A stretch of DNA of 64,000 nt from WHTX01 sp038255145 (GCA_038255145.1 JBBSLP010000025.1:1-64000), one strand, 5' to 3'. Positions 7,493 through 15,739 are shown, counted from the first letter of the stretch. Notes: generated by a model from the sequence alone, not told the origin. Numbers and translations are program-made.

Positions 7493-8950
7493 TCACGGGC
7501 GCTCCTCGACGATCCAGGTGTCCTTGGAGCCGCCGCCCTGGGACGAGTTGACGACGTAGGAGCCCCGACGGCGGGCCACCCTGGTCAGGCCGCCGGCGGT
7601 CACGTAGCTGCCCGCTCCCTGGAGGATGAAGGGGCGCAGGTCCACGCAACGGGGCTCGACGGCGGCCTCGCAGATGGTGGGGGAGGTGGACAGCTCGATG
7701 ACGGGTTGCGCCACCCAGGCCCGGGGTTGGGCCCGCACCATGTCCCGGTAGCGGTCGAGGGTGGCCTTGTCGGCCTGGGGACCGATGAGCACGTCCTTGC
7801 CCCCGGACTCGTTGGCCGGCTTGACCACGATCTCGTGCAGGTGGGACAGCACGTGGGACAGCTCGGCCGGCCGTTCGCAGCGCCACGTGGGCACGCTGGC
7901 CAGGATGGGATCCTCGGCCAGGTAGAAGCGGATGAGGTCGGGCACGTAGGTGTAGACGACCTTGTCGTCGGCCACCCCGGTGCCCGGCGCGTTGGCCAGG
8001 GCCACGTTGCCGGCCCGCCACGCTCCCATGATGCCCTCGACGCCCAGGGTGGAATCGGCCCGGAACACGGCGGGGTCGAGGAAGGCGTCGTCGACCCGGC
8101 GGTAGATGGCGTCGACGCGGACCGGCCCCTCGATGGTGCGCACGTAGACGCAGTCGTCGGGGCCCACCTTGAGGTCGCGGCCCTCGACCAGCTCCACCCC
8201 CATCTGGCGGGCCAGGAAGGAGTGCTCGAAGTAGGCCGAGTTGTAGATGCCGGGGGTGAGCACGGCCACCCGACCGTCGCGGCCCGGGCACAGCGAGCGC
8301 AACATGTCGAGGAGGTGCTCGGGGTAGTGGTCCACGGGCACGATGGACTGGCGCTCGAACAGCTCGGGGAAGACCCGTTTGGTCAGGGCCCGGTTCTCCA
8401 GCATGTAGGACACGCCCGACGGCACCCGCAGGTTGTCCTCGAGCACGAAGACGGTGCCGTCGGAGTGGCGCACCAGGTCGGTGCCGCACACGTGGGCCCA
8501 CACGCCGTGGGGTGGGTCGACGCCGTGGCACTCGGGCCGGTAGCCGGGCGACGACAGCACCAGCTCCTCGGGGACGATGCCCTCGCGGATGCAGCGTTGG
8601 TCGTGGTACAGGTCGTCGATGAACAGGTTGAGGGCGGCCAGGCGCTGACGGAGGCCGGCGTCGATGGTGGCCCACTCCCGGGCGTGGAACACCCGGGGAA
8701 CCACGTCGAAGGGCCAGGGCCGGTCGATGTTCTCGCCCTCGGCGTAGACGGTGAAGGAGACCCCGTTGGCGGCGATGTCGAGCTCGGCGGCCCGTTGGCG
8801 CAGGCTGAGCTCGTCGAAGCTCATGCGGCTGAGGTGCTCGAAGAGCCGGGCGTTGCCGGGACGGGCGCCGCCACTGAAGTCGACGAGCTCGTCGTAACCC
8901 GGGGGTTCGTAGCCCCCCAGGGCAGGCGAGGTGGTTCCCAGACCAGGCAC
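7493..8950 (-). CDS. Circularly permuted type 2 ATP-grasp protein
   Basis: A 485-aa ATP-grasp enzyme of the permuted DUF404/DUF407 type, predicted to form amide bonds in a peptide or protein modification. Family landmarks are LNLFIDDLYHDQRCIREG near residues 105-122, the metal-binding VLEDNLRVPSGVSYMLENR region, GIYNSAYFEH, and KPANESGGKDVLIGP near the C-terminal third. GTG-8950 was chosen because TAGTGT ends 6 nt upstream on the same strand, implying a leaderless start. The alpha-E partner follows 40 bp downstream. The classical locus also carries a transglutaminase-like peptidase, absent here. Confidence 0.92.
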   Translation of the reverse strand: MPGLGTTSPALGGYEPPGYDELVDFSGGARPGNARLFEHLSRMSFDELSLRQRAAELDIAANGVSFTVYAEGENIDRPWPFDVVPRVFHAREWATIDAGLRQRLAALNLFIDDLYHDQRCIREGIVPEELVLSSPGYRPECHGVDPPHGVWAHVCGTDLVRHSDGTVFVLEDNLRVPSGVSYMLENRALTKRVFPELFERQSIVPVDHYPEHLLDMLRSLCPGRDGRVAVLTPGIYNSAYFEHSFLARQMGVELVEGRDLKVGPDDCVYVRTIEGPVRVDAIYRRVDDAFLDPAVFRADSTLGVEGIMGAWRAGNVALANAPGTGVADDKVVYTYVPDLIRFYLAEDPILASVPTWRCERPAELSHVLSHLHEIVVKPANESGGKDVLIGPQADKATLDRYRDMVRAQPRAWVAQPVIELSTSPTICEAAVEPRCVDLRPFILQGAGSYVTAGGLTRVARRRGSYVVNSSQGGGSKDTWIVEERP

Positions 8951-8956
8951 GGCGCA

Positions 8957-8962
8957 ACACTA
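8957..8962 (-). promoter_or_regulatory. Leaderless -10 element (TAGTGT) for the ATP-grasp gene
   Basis: Minus-strand TAGTGT, then 6 nt (TGCGCC), then the GTG start at 8950, with no purine-rich ribosome site between. No -35-like hexamer is obvious. Confidence 0.5.
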
Positions 8963-9041
8963 CGCAGGCCGCGCCGAAGGCACGCGCGCGAAGCGCACGC
9001 CAGCCGCGCGCCAGCGGAGTCGGTCCGGGACGAGGGGTGGC

Positions 9042-9047
9042 TACCGT
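9042..9047 (+). promoter_or_regulatory. Candidate -10 element (TACCGT) upstream of the redoxin/2OG gene
   Basis: TACCGT lies 11 nt before a GTG at 9059 that opens a 13-codon frame. The main ATG at 9091 is about 43 nt downstream and has its own GAGAGGAG ribosome site. Confidence 0.35.
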
Positions 9048-9058
9048 GACCGCAGCGG

Positions 9059-9100
9059 GTGCCCGGCGGAGGGCGGAGAGGAGCTCGGCGATGGCGATGA
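9059..9100 (+). CDS. Possible 13-codon upstream reading frame
   Basis: Starts at GTG 11 nt after a TACCGT element, runs VPGGGRRGARRWR, and stops at TGA 9098-9100, overlapping the ATG at 9097 of the main gene (ATGA). It could couple translation of the downstream oxygenase or simply be an open frame over a purine-rich ribosome site. High GC makes chance ORFs common. Confidence 0.2.
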   Translation: MPGGGRRGARRWR

Positions 9101-10236
9101 CGGCGGGTCGGGGAGCGGCTGACCGGGGTGTGGGTGCCCGGCGCCTGGAGCTCGGGGAACAGGCGCCGTGGTTCACGGCCCGCAGCACGCAGCCGGCGTT
9201 CCGCTTCGACCAGGTCGCCGGTCGGACCTCGGTGCTCGTGTTCCTGGGCTCGTCCCTGCTGCCGGGCAGCAGGGAGGTGCTGGCCGACCTGTCCGGTCGC
9301 CACCGGGCCGCGTTCGACGACGACGGTGGGGCCAGCTGCTTCGTGGTCACCACCGACCCCGACGACGCCCGCCTGGGCCGCCTGGCTCACGACCTGCCCG
9401 GCATCCGCGTCGTGTGGGACCTCGACGGCCAGGTCAGCCGGCGCTACGGCGTGCACGGCCCCGCCGACCGCCACAGCCTGGTCCTCGACCAGCGCCTGCG
9501 GGTGGTGGCCACCATCCCCCTCGATGCCCGGGTGGGTGGTGGGGATGACCCCACGGGCCACGTCGACCGGGTGGCGGCCGCCGTGCGCTCGGTCCCCGCC
9601 TTCGACCCTCCCCAGCAGGCCCGCCCCCAGGCCCCCGCCCTGGTCATCCCCGGCGTGTTCTCCCCCGCCCTGTGCCGGGAGCTCATCGAGCGCTACGACC
9701 GCCAGGGCGGCCGCGCCTCGGGCTTCATGCGCGAGGTCGACGGCCTCACCGTCGAGGTGCACGATGGAGCCAGCAAGCGCCGCCGCGACGTGGAGCTGCC
9801 CGAGGGTGACGAGCTGCGCCGCCGGTGCCTGGGTCGCCTGCGCGACGTGGTCGCTCCCGAGGTGGCCCGGTCCTTCCAGTTCGGCATCACCCGGGTCGAG
9901 CGCTACCTGGTGGCGTGCTACGACGGCCAGGAGCAGGGCTTCTTCCGCCGCCACCGTGACAACACGACCCGGGGCACGGCCCACCGGCGCTTCGCCTGCA
10001 CCATCAACCTGAACACGGGGGACTACGACGGCGGGGAGCTGGTCTTCCCCGAGTTCGGCCACCAGCGCTTCGTGGCCCCGGCCGGGGGGGCCGTCATCTT
10101 CTCGTGCTCGCTGCTGCACGAGGCCCGGCCCGTGACCGCGGGGCGGCGGTTCGCCTTCCTGCCCTTCCTCTACGACGAGGCCGGGGCCGAGGTCCGCCGG
10201 GCCGGGCAGGCCTACGTGGTCGGGCCCCCGGCCTGA
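9091..10236 (+). CDS. Redoxin-like domain fused to a 2OG-Fe(II) oxygenase
   Basis: About 381 aa. Residues 20-165 resemble a peroxiredoxin/thioredoxin-fold domain (LGEQAPWF, then TSVLVFLGSSLLPGSREVLADL, GVHGPADRHSLVLDQ), but the position of the peroxidatic Cys is not cysteine. Residues about 190-375 are a prolyl-4-hydroxylase-type double-stranded beta helix: metal ligands HRD in FFRRHRDN and the distal His in LLHEARPV, with Arg of the RRFAFLPF segment for 2-oxoglutarate. ATG-9091 was chosen for its AGGAG site; the frame is open to 9037. It probably hydroxylates a protein or peptide; the substrate is unknown. Its 3' end overlaps the convergent site-2 protease gene by 25 bp. Confidence 0.85.
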   Translation: MAMTAGRGAADRGVGARRLELGEQAPWFTARSTQPAFRFDQVAGRTSVLVFLGSSLLPGSREVLADLSGRHRAAFDDDGGASCFVVTTDPDDARLGRLAHDLPGIRVVWDLDGQVSRRYGVHGPADRHSLVLDQRLRVVATIPLDARVGGGDDPTGHVDRVAAAVRSVPAFDPPQQARPQAPALVIPGVFSPALCRELIERYDRQGGRASGFMREVDGLTVEVHDGASKRRRDVELPEGDELRRRCLGRLRDVVAPEVARSFQFGITRVERYLVACYDGQEQGFFRRHRDNTTRGTAHRRFACTINLNTGDYDGGELVFPEFGHQRFVAPAGGAVIFSCSLLHEARPVTAGRRFAFLPFLYDEAGAEVRRAGQAYVVGPPA

Positions 10237-11405
10237 GCGCCGGCTCCCACCGGGGTGGCGGGGGTGGCGGCGGTGCGGATGGCACCGGAAAGGGCCCGGT
10301 GCACGTCGGCCGTGGTCAGCAGACCCACCAGCTCACGGCCCCAGAGCACGACGGTGGCGTGGCCACCGGTGCGATCGAGCACATCGAGCACGAGCTCGTC
10401 GGGGTGGGCCACGGGGGCGACGTGGCCGTCGGCGTCGGGGACCAGGGGCAGGGCCAGCTGGCGCAGGTGGATGTGGGCCCGCTGGGCGGCGGGGATGCGA
10501 CGTAGGCGCTCGAGGGGCAGGATGCCCTCGAGCTCACCGCCCCAGTTGCGCAGCGGCCACGCCGCCGCTCCCTGCCAGCCGGCGGGGCGATCGCGCAGGA
10601 ACTCCTCCACGGTCAGGTACGAGGGGGCGCTGGGCGGCGGGGTGGACATGACCTGGTGGACCCGCACCCCGGTCAGGGCGGCCCGGGCGGCGTGGCTCTC
10701 GCCCTCGGCCCGGGCCGAGCTGACGAGGAACCAGCCGATGACCGCCGTCCACACGCCGCCGAACGTGTTGCCCCCGGCCAGTTGGTAGAAGCCGAGGGCG
10801 ATGGCGGCGGCGCCCAGCAACCGGCCCGTGAACGACGTGACCCGCACGGCCCGTGACCGGTCCCCCCAGCGCCACCACAGGGCGGCCTGCAGGATGCGGC
10901 CACCGTCGAGGGGCAGGCCGGGGAGCAGGTTGAACGCGGCCAGCAGCAGGTTGATGGTGCCCAGCCAGCTGGCCACCGCGGCGGCGCCGGGGGCGGTGTC
11001 CGCGGCGTGCAGGGCGGCGGCCACCCCCAGGCCGATGCCGCCCAGGGCCAGGCTGACGGCGGGACCGGCGGCGGCGATGCGCAGGGCCAGCGGAGGCCGG
11101 TCGGCTTCGGAGGACATCTGGGCCATGCCCCCGAAGAGCCACAGGCTGATGCGCTCGACCTTGACCCCGCCGTGGCGGGCCACGGCGGCGTGGCCGAGCT
11201 CGTGGGCCAGGATCGACCCCACGAAGGCCGCCGCGCCGATCAGGCCCAGGACCAGACGGAAGCCGGGGGACAACCCGGGTTCGGCGTGGGGGATGATCCG
11301 GTTGATGAGGGCTGAACCGAGCAGCCAGACGAGGACCAGCACGGTCCAGTTGAGGTGGACGGGGATACCTGCGATGCGGCCGACACGGACGTCGCTGCCG
11401 AGCAC
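10212..11405 (-). CDS. Site-2 protease family (M50) membrane protein with CBS domains
   Basis: About 397 aa. The intramembrane metalloprotease motif HELGH is near residues 68-72 inside a transmembrane helix, and the third metal-ligand region LLPGLPLDGGRIL is near 158-170. Several TM segments precede a cytosolic C-terminal half that looks like two CBS motifs (VHQVMSTPPPSAPSYLTVEEF; the HATVVLWGRELVGLLTTADV segment). GTG-11405 was chosen because GAGGAGG lies 6 nt upstream; the frame continues to 11519 without family similarity. A TAGCGT element sits upstream. Relatives cleave membrane proteins such as anti-sigma factors; no partner is adjacent. Confidence 0.9.
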   Translation of the reverse strand: MLGSDVRVGRIAGIPVHLNWTVLVLVWLLGSALINRIIPHAEPGLSPGFRLVLGLIGAAAFVGSILAHELGHAAVARHGGVKVERISLWLFGGMAQMSSEADRPPLALRIAAAGPAVSLALGGIGLGVAAALHAADTAPGAAAVASWLGTINLLLAAFNLLPGLPLDGGRILQAALWWRWGDRSRAVRVTSFTGRLLGAAAIALGFYQLAGGNTFGGVWTAVIGWFLVSSARAEGESHAARAALTGVRVHQVMSTPPPSAPSYLTVEEFLRDRPAGWQGAAAWPLRNWGGELEGILPLERLRRIPAAQRAHIHLRQLALPLVPDADGHVAPVAHPDELVLDVLDRTGGHATVVLWGRELVGLLTTADVHRALSGAIRTAATPATPVGAGAQAGGPTT

Positions 11406-11430
11406 GGGACCTCCTCGGGTTCGTGCCCCG

Positions 11431-11436
11431 ACGCTA
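11431..11436 (-). promoter_or_regulatory. -10 element (TAGCGT) for the site-2 protease gene
   Basis: Minus-strand TAGCGT about 25 nt before GTG-11405, leaving a short leader that contains the GAGGAGG ribosome site. It faces the TAGCAT element of the divergent tauE-like gene. Confidence 0.4.
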
Positions 11437-11513
11437 GTGCGGGCGGCGTCGCTGGGCGGCCGGTCCGACCGGGTGTCGGCCGGGCTCCACCCAGGTGCCC
11501 GGTCGCGGTGGCC

Positions 11514-11519
11514 TAGCAT
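11514..11519 (+). promoter_or_regulatory. -10 element (TAGCAT) upstream of the TauE-like gene
   Basis: TAGCAT lies 9 nt before a GTG at 11529 that opens a 17-codon frame, and 59 nt before the GTG of the TauE-like gene. Confidence 0.4.
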
Positions 11520-11528
11520 CCACCGCCC

Positions 11529-11582
11529 GTGGACCAGGGCCGAGGTGACGAGGTGGGCGCCGGGGCCCGGAGGGTGCGGTGA
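11529..11582 (+). CDS. Possible 17-codon leader peptide coupled to the TauE-like gene
   Basis: The frame VDQGRGDEVGAGARRVR begins 9 nt after a TAGCAT element. It ends at TGA 11580-11582, overlapping the GTG-11579 start of the exporter as GTGA. The exporter's own GGAGGG ribosome site lies inside it. The geometry suits a leaderless upstream ORF that couples translation, but no functional peptide motif is visible. Confidence 0.25.
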   Translation: MDQGRGDEVGAGARRVR

Positions 11583-12334
11583 ACGGCTTCGACTACGTGA
11601 TCGCCGGCCTGGCCGCCCTGGCCGCGGGCATGGTCAACGCCGTGGCCGGAGGGGGCACCCTCATCACCTTCCCCACCCTGGTGGCCCTGGGCGTGCCCAC
11701 GGTGAGCTCGAACATCACCAACACCGTGGCCCTGTGCCCCGGCTACTTCGGGGGCACCCTGGCCCAGCGGGGTGACCTGGCCGGCCAGAAGCGCCGCCTG
11801 CGGGTCTTCGCCGCCCTGGCCGCGGTGGGCGGGCTCACGGGCTCGATCCTCCTCGTCATCAGCTCGGAGGAGCTGTTCCGCAACCTGGTGCCCTTCCTGG
11901 TGCTGGGGGCCTGCGCCCTGCTGGTGGGCCAGGACCGCATCCGGGGTCTGCTCCCGGCCCGGGCCGAGGCGGCCGACGACGGGCCCCCCGGCGCCCTGGC
12001 CGTGGGCGCCATGCTGTTGACCTGCATCTACGGCGGCTACTTCGGGGCGGGCATGGGCATCGTCACCCTGGCCACCCTGGGCATCGCCGTGCCCGACACC
12101 TTCCCCCGCACCAACGCCCTCAAGCAGGCGGTGACGCTGGTGACCAACGTGGTCGCTGCGCTGTTCTTCGTGTCCTCGGGCGACGTGGTCTGGGGGGCGG
12201 TGCTCGTCATGGCGCCCGCCGCCCTGCTCGGCGGGAACCTGGGGGGCCGCCTGGCCCGCGTCGTGAACCCCAGGCTCATGCGGGGCTTCGTGGTGGCCAT
12301 CGGGGTGGCCGTGGCCCTGCAGTTCTGGCTCTGA
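11579..12334 (+). CDS. TauE/SafE family sulfite/organosulfonate exporter-like protein
   Basis: A 251-aa integral membrane protein with about eight hydrophobic segments. It shows the duplicated family motifs: AGMVNAVAGGGTLITFP near residues 17-33 in the first half and YGGYFGAGMGIVTLATLG near 149-166 in the second. Relatives export sulfite, sulfoacetate or related anions. The start is GTG with GGAGGG 5 nt upstream. No sulfur-metabolism gene is adjacent, so the substrate is unassigned. Confidence 0.9.
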   Translation: MNGFDYVIAGLAALAAGMVNAVAGGGTLITFPTLVALGVPTVSSNITNTVALCPGYFGGTLAQRGDLAGQKRRLRVFAALAAVGGLTGSILLVISSEELFRNLVPFLVLGACALLVGQDRIRGLLPARAEAADDGPPGALAVGAMLLTCIYGGYFGAGMGIVTLATLGIAVPDTFPRTNALKQAVTLVTNVVAALFFVSSGDVVWGAVLVMAPAALLGGNLGGRLARVVNPRLMRGFVVAIGVAVALQFWL

Positions 12335-12343
12335 TCCATCGGG

Positions 12344-12991
12344 GTGGTAGGTGTTCCTACCCAACGGTCGCTCTCGGAGCCGTCCCGGTGGCCGACGCCG
12401 GGAAGGGGCTGGCTAGCGTCGGACTCGTGCCGCGTGACCTGGTGGGCGACGACGTCTGAGAGCCGCCCGTCCTCGCCGGGGACGACGTGGGAGCTGCGGG
12501 CCCGCCGCGGCCCACTGGTGCGTTCCGTCGTGGCCGCGGCCCTGCTGGTGGTGGCCGCCGTCATCGCCGGGGGGGTGGTGGGGTGGACGGCAGCCCTGTT
12601 CTTCACCGCCGTCGTGGTCGTGCTCGGCGTTCGCCTCGTCCGACTCCCCGTGGTGGCCCGCCTGGGGCCCGACGGCGTGGGGGTGCGCCCGCCCCGGGGC
12701 GACCTGCGCACGGTGGCGTGGGACGACGTGCAGGCCCTGCTGCTGTGGACGGGCCTGTCCTCCTCCGCGGCGGGGCCCGTGGACCGCCTGGGGGTGGTCA
12801 CCCTGACCGACCTCGACGCCCTCGGCGTGGTGTCCCCCTGGGTGCAGCCCCAGCCCTCGGGCCACGTGGACCCCGACCGGGCCGTGGCCGTGTCCACCGC
12901 CCTGGTCGACTGCGAGCTCGACGCCGGGGACCTGCGCGCCGCGGTGGCGGCCAGTGGCGCCCGGGCCGTGGTGGTGGACCGGCGCCGTTGA
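12344..12991 (+). CDS. Membrane protein with a PH-like domain; N-terminus uncertain
   Basis: The reliable part begins near 12,480: a basic segment (ELRARRGPL), two adjacent hydrophobic helices, then a bacterial PH-like beta domain (ARLGPDGVGVRPP, VAWDDVQALLLW). The frame is open back to GTG-12344, but that tail is not protein-like. A leaderless-style start (TAGCGT, 7 nt, GTG-12427) reads MPRDLVGDDV and then hits TGA in the neighbouring frame; removing one base would join it smoothly to the body. The true start could thus be 12427 with a frameshift, or GTG-12518. Role unknown. Confidence 0.55.
   Translation: MVGVPTQRSLSEPSRWPTPGRGWLASDSCRVTWWATTSESRPSSPGTTWELRARRGPLVRSVVAAALLVVAAVIAGGVVGWTAALFFTAVVVVLGVRLVRLPVVARLGPDGVGVRPPRGDLRTVAWDDVQALLLWTGLSSSAAGPVDRLGVVTLTDLDALGVVSPWVQPQPSGHVDPDRAVAVSTALVDCELDAGDLRAAVAASGARAVVVDRRR
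12414..12419 (+). promoter_or_regulatory. Candidate leaderless -10 element (TAGCGT) before GTG-12427
   Basis: TAGCGT, 7 nt, GTG. The GTG opens a ten-codon frame out of register with the PH-like membrane protein downstream. Confidence 0.35.
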
Positions 12992-13023
12992 GGCTGCTCC
13001 GGCTGTCTCCCGGTGGGATCGAC

Positions 13024-14391
13024 TCAGCTGCACACCAGGGGGGGTTCGCCCTGGATGGCCAGCAGCTGGGCGCCCTGCACGCACGGTCGTTCCGGGGTCG
13101 ATCGCAGGCCGAGCTTGGCCCCGAGCAGGGCGGCCAGGCCGCTGGTGTTGCGGTCGACGCGCACGATGTCGTAGTCACCGGCCCGTAGGCCGGCCAGCTC
13201 GGCGGCCTTGCCGTAGGCGGCGCCGCGGTTGCCGATCTCGTCGACCAGGCCCTTCTGCACGGCGGTGGCCTCGTCGTAGATCATGGCCCCCAGCTGCTCG
13301 ACGATGGTCGACGCCGAGATGTCCCGGCCCGCGGCCACCGCGCCCACGAACTCGCGGTACGAGTTGTCGACGCCCTGCTGGAGGTTGGCCCGCTCCTCGT
13401 CGGTCATCTTGCGGTACGGGTTGCCCAGGTCCTTGCCCTTGCCTGCGGTGATGTACTCCTCGGTGATGCCGCCCGTGGTCTGGATCCCGCCGCCCAGCAG
13501 GCCGCCATCGGTGCCCACGACGCCCTCGTAGTGGGTGAAGGGCCCGAAGATGACGCCGATGGAGCCGATGAGGGTGCCGTGGTCGGCCATGATCTCGTCG
13601 GCCCCGGACATGGCGTACATGCCCCCCGACGCCGCCATGCCCCGCACCCAGGCCAACACGGGCCGGCCGGTGCGGGACTGGTAGTCGGCCACGCCGTCGG
13701 CGATGGCCCGCGACCCGTAGATGGTGCCCCCGGGGGTGTCGAGCTCGAGGATGACGCCCTTGATGCTGGGGTCGTCCGCGGCTTGGGCGAGCTCGTGCTG
13801 CACGTCGTAGCCGTAGGTGACCGCGGTGGTGGAGAAGAGGCTGCCCGCCCCCTCCTTCTCCCCGAGGATGAGCCCGGTCACGGGGATGATGAGCAGCTGG
13901 CGCTCGTTGCCCCGGTCCCCCTCGACGTGGGAGGTGGCCAGCTCGTCCTCGTCGGTCCGGGGGGTGTTGATGGCGGAGACGAGCCCCGCCAGCAGCACGA
14001 AGGCGCCGAAGATGGCGGCGAAGAACACGACCACCGCCACCAGGGCCTTGGCCACGGTGCGGCCCAGCTCTCCCCAGAAGGTTGTGCGGGGGGTGACCAG
14101 GCCGGGTGGTGGGAACGGCCCCGCGTACCAGCCTGTGGGCTGGGTCCAGCCCTGCCCACCCGGGCCGTAGGGACCGCTGCCGGGTCCGCCCGCTCCGCCC
14201 GGTCCGCCCGGTCCGCCGGGGGCGACACCGTGGGCGGGCTGCTGGGCCGCTGGGCCCGGGGTGCCCCACGGTGCGCCCGGCGGCTGGTCCGGCGGTGTGG
14301 TCCCTGGCGGTGTGGTCCCTGGCGGTGTGGTCCCTGTCGGGGGCATCTCGGGAGGTGGGGGAGGGGGAGGGGGCGGCGTCTGGTCGCTCAC
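13024..14391 (-). CDS. sppA: S49 signal-peptide-peptidase-like protease (SppA)
   Basis: A 455-aa protein in three parts. The cytosolic N-terminus (about residues 1-100) is rich in Pro/Gly/Thr with three identical GTTPP-type pentapeptide repeats. One transmembrane helix lies near 112-135. The extracytoplasmic peptidase S49 domain follows, with LELDTPGGTIYGSRAIADGV, the nucleophile Ser in MAASGGMYAM and the LIGSIGVIFG segment. The general-base Lys is probably in the AGKGKDLGNPYRKM region. The size fits the short bacterial SppA that digests cleaved signal peptides. GTG-14391 is preceded by TAGCCT at 6 nt. Confidence 0.9.
   Translation of the reverse strand: MSDQTPPPPPPPPPEMPPTGTTPPGTTPPGTTPPDQPPGAPWGTPGPAAQQPAHGVAPGGPGGPGGAGGPGSGPYGPGGQGWTQPTGWYAGPFPPPGLVTPRTTFWGELGRTVAKALVAVVVFFAAIFGAFVLLAGLVSAINTPRTDEDELATSHVEGDRGNERQLLIIPVTGLILGEKEGAGSLFSTTAVTYGYDVQHELAQAADDPSIKGVILELDTPGGTIYGSRAIADGVADYQSRTGRPVLAWVRGMAASGGMYAMSGADEIMADHGTLIGSIGVIFGPFTHYEGVVGTDGGLLGGGIQTTGGITEEYITAGKGKDLGNPYRKMTDEERANLQQGVDNSYREFVGAVAAGRDISASTIVEQLGAMIYDEATAVQKGLVDEIGNRGAAYGKAAELAGLRAGDYDIVRVDRNTSGLAALLGAKLGLRSTPERPCVQGAQLLAIQGEPPLVCS
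14291..14335. repeat. Three perfect 15-bp tandem repeats in sppA
   Basis: GGCGGTGTGGTCCCT occurs three times head to tail and encodes the repeated TTPPG block of the cytosolic linker of the S49 protease. Confidence 0.85.
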
Positions 14392-14397
14392 GGCCGA

Positions 14398-14403
14398 AGG
14401 CTA
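14398..14403 (-). promoter_or_regulatory. Leaderless -10 element (TAGCCT) for sppA
   Basis: Minus-strand TAGCCT, then 6 nt (TCGGCC), then GTG-14391. Confidence 0.5.
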
Positions 14404-14446
14404 ACCGCCATCTGTTGCTGGGCTGGACCACCGTCGGTGGTCGACG

Positions 14447-15700
14447 TCAACGGGTGGCGCCCTCGGCCACGGCTCGGACCAGCGCCTCCTGTCGGGGCAG
14501 CAGGCGGTGCAGGTCGTAGCGGTCGACGATGGTTTGCCGCGCCGTCACGCCCAGTGCGCGGTGCTCGGCCGGTCGGTCGAGCACGTCGGCCACCCGGGCG
14601 GCCAGGGCATCGGCGTCGAAGAAGTCGACCAACAGCCCGTCGCGGCCGTCGGTGACGACCTCCTGCACCGGGGGGGTGGCCGAGGCCACCAGGCGCACGC
14701 CGCAGGCCATGGCCTCGAGCATCCCCCAGGACAGCACGAAGGGCACGGTGAGGTAGACGTGGGCGTCCGACGCCCGCAGCAGGTCGACGTAGCTCCGGTA
14801 GGGCAGGCCGCCCACGAAGTGGACCCGAGAGGGATCGAGGCGGGGTCCGAGCTCGGCGACCATGCGACGCCGCCAGCTGTCCCCCGTGGGCAGCGGGGTG
14901 CCGTAGACGACCCGGTCCTCGCCGGCCACGACCGCGTGCAGGCGGGGCCGGGCCTCGAGGAGGGTGGCCGCAGCCCGCAGGAACTGGGGGAAGCCGCGGT
15001 AGGGCTCCATGCCCCGGGTGGCGTAGGTCAACAGCTCGGCGTCCGGGGCCAGGTGCAGGCCAGCGACGTTGCGGGGTGCGGTGCCTGCCGCAGGCTCGGT
15101 GGGCGTCGGGGAGAAGTAGGTGGTGTCGATGCCCTCGTGGAGCACGGTGACCCGGCCCGGGGCCGTGGCCGGGAGCTGGGCGGCCTGGAACGCGGTGGGC
15201 ACCCACACGGCATCGGCGACGGCGAGGTCGTGCAGGGTGGCCAGGTTGCCCGTCACCGTGGCCAGGTCCCGGTCCGGGTTGCGGGTCTCGAGTTCGGGGG
15301 GCAGGAAGCCGAGGTCGGCCCCCCGGGTGCGGAAGTACCACTCGACGTGGAACAACAGCTGGGCCCGGGGGAACACCTCCTTGACGTAGAGGCCGGGACC
15401 CCACCCCGAGTGGGCGATGATCACGTCGGGGCTGAAGCCGTCACGGGCCAGCTGGGCGCACATGCGCACCACCGACTGGCCGGTGCGCACGGCCCGGTCG
15501 GTGCTGCGCAGGTAGGGGTGGGTGCCGGGGGGTGGCTCGGGGGGTTGCCGGAAGGCCACCCGGCGCACGCCGGGCATGCGGTAGGGGCTGTCGGGCTTGG
15601 CGGTGCCGTAGACCACCTCGTTGCCCGGGTCCCGGGCCAGGTGCTCGGCCAGGTGGCGGAACTGGGCGGGGAAGTTGCGATGGAGGAAGAGGATCCGCAC
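14447..15700 (-). CDS. GT4-type glycosyltransferase
   Basis: A 417-aa GT-B fold enzyme. The N-terminal domain starts MRILFLHRNFPAQFRHLAEHL, matching the family of predicted exopolysaccharide transferases. The C-terminal nucleotide-sugar site has VAGEDRVVYG and the donor-binding GMLEAMACGVRLVASA near residues 335-351, whose Glu fits the E-x7-E region of GT4. The start is GTG-15700, since the protein family begins with this hydrophobic strand; the frame continues far upstream as a shadow of other genes. It is divergent from the dienelactone hydrolase. Acceptor and donor are unknown. Confidence 0.88.
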   Translation of the reverse strand: MRILFLHRNFPAQFRHLAEHLARDPGNEVVYGTAKPDSPYRMPGVRRVAFRQPPEPPPGTHPYLRSTDRAVRTGQSVVRMCAQLARDGFSPDVIIAHSGWGPGLYVKEVFPRAQLLFHVEWYFRTRGADLGFLPPELETRNPDRDLATVTGNLATLHDLAVADAVWVPTAFQAAQLPATAPGRVTVLHEGIDTTYFSPTPTEPAAGTAPRNVAGLHLAPDAELLTYATRGMEPYRGFPQFLRAAATLLEARPRLHAVVAGEDRVVYGTPLPTGDSWRRRMVAELGPRLDPSRVHFVGGLPYRSYVDLLRASDAHVYLTVPFVLSWGMLEAMACGVRLVASATPPVQEVVTDGRDGLLVDFFDADALAARVADVLDRPAEHRALGVTARQTIVDRYDLHRLLPRQEALVRAVAEGATR

Positions 15701-15739
15701 CGTTCGATGATGCCGCGGCGGGCCGATGCCGGTGCGGGC

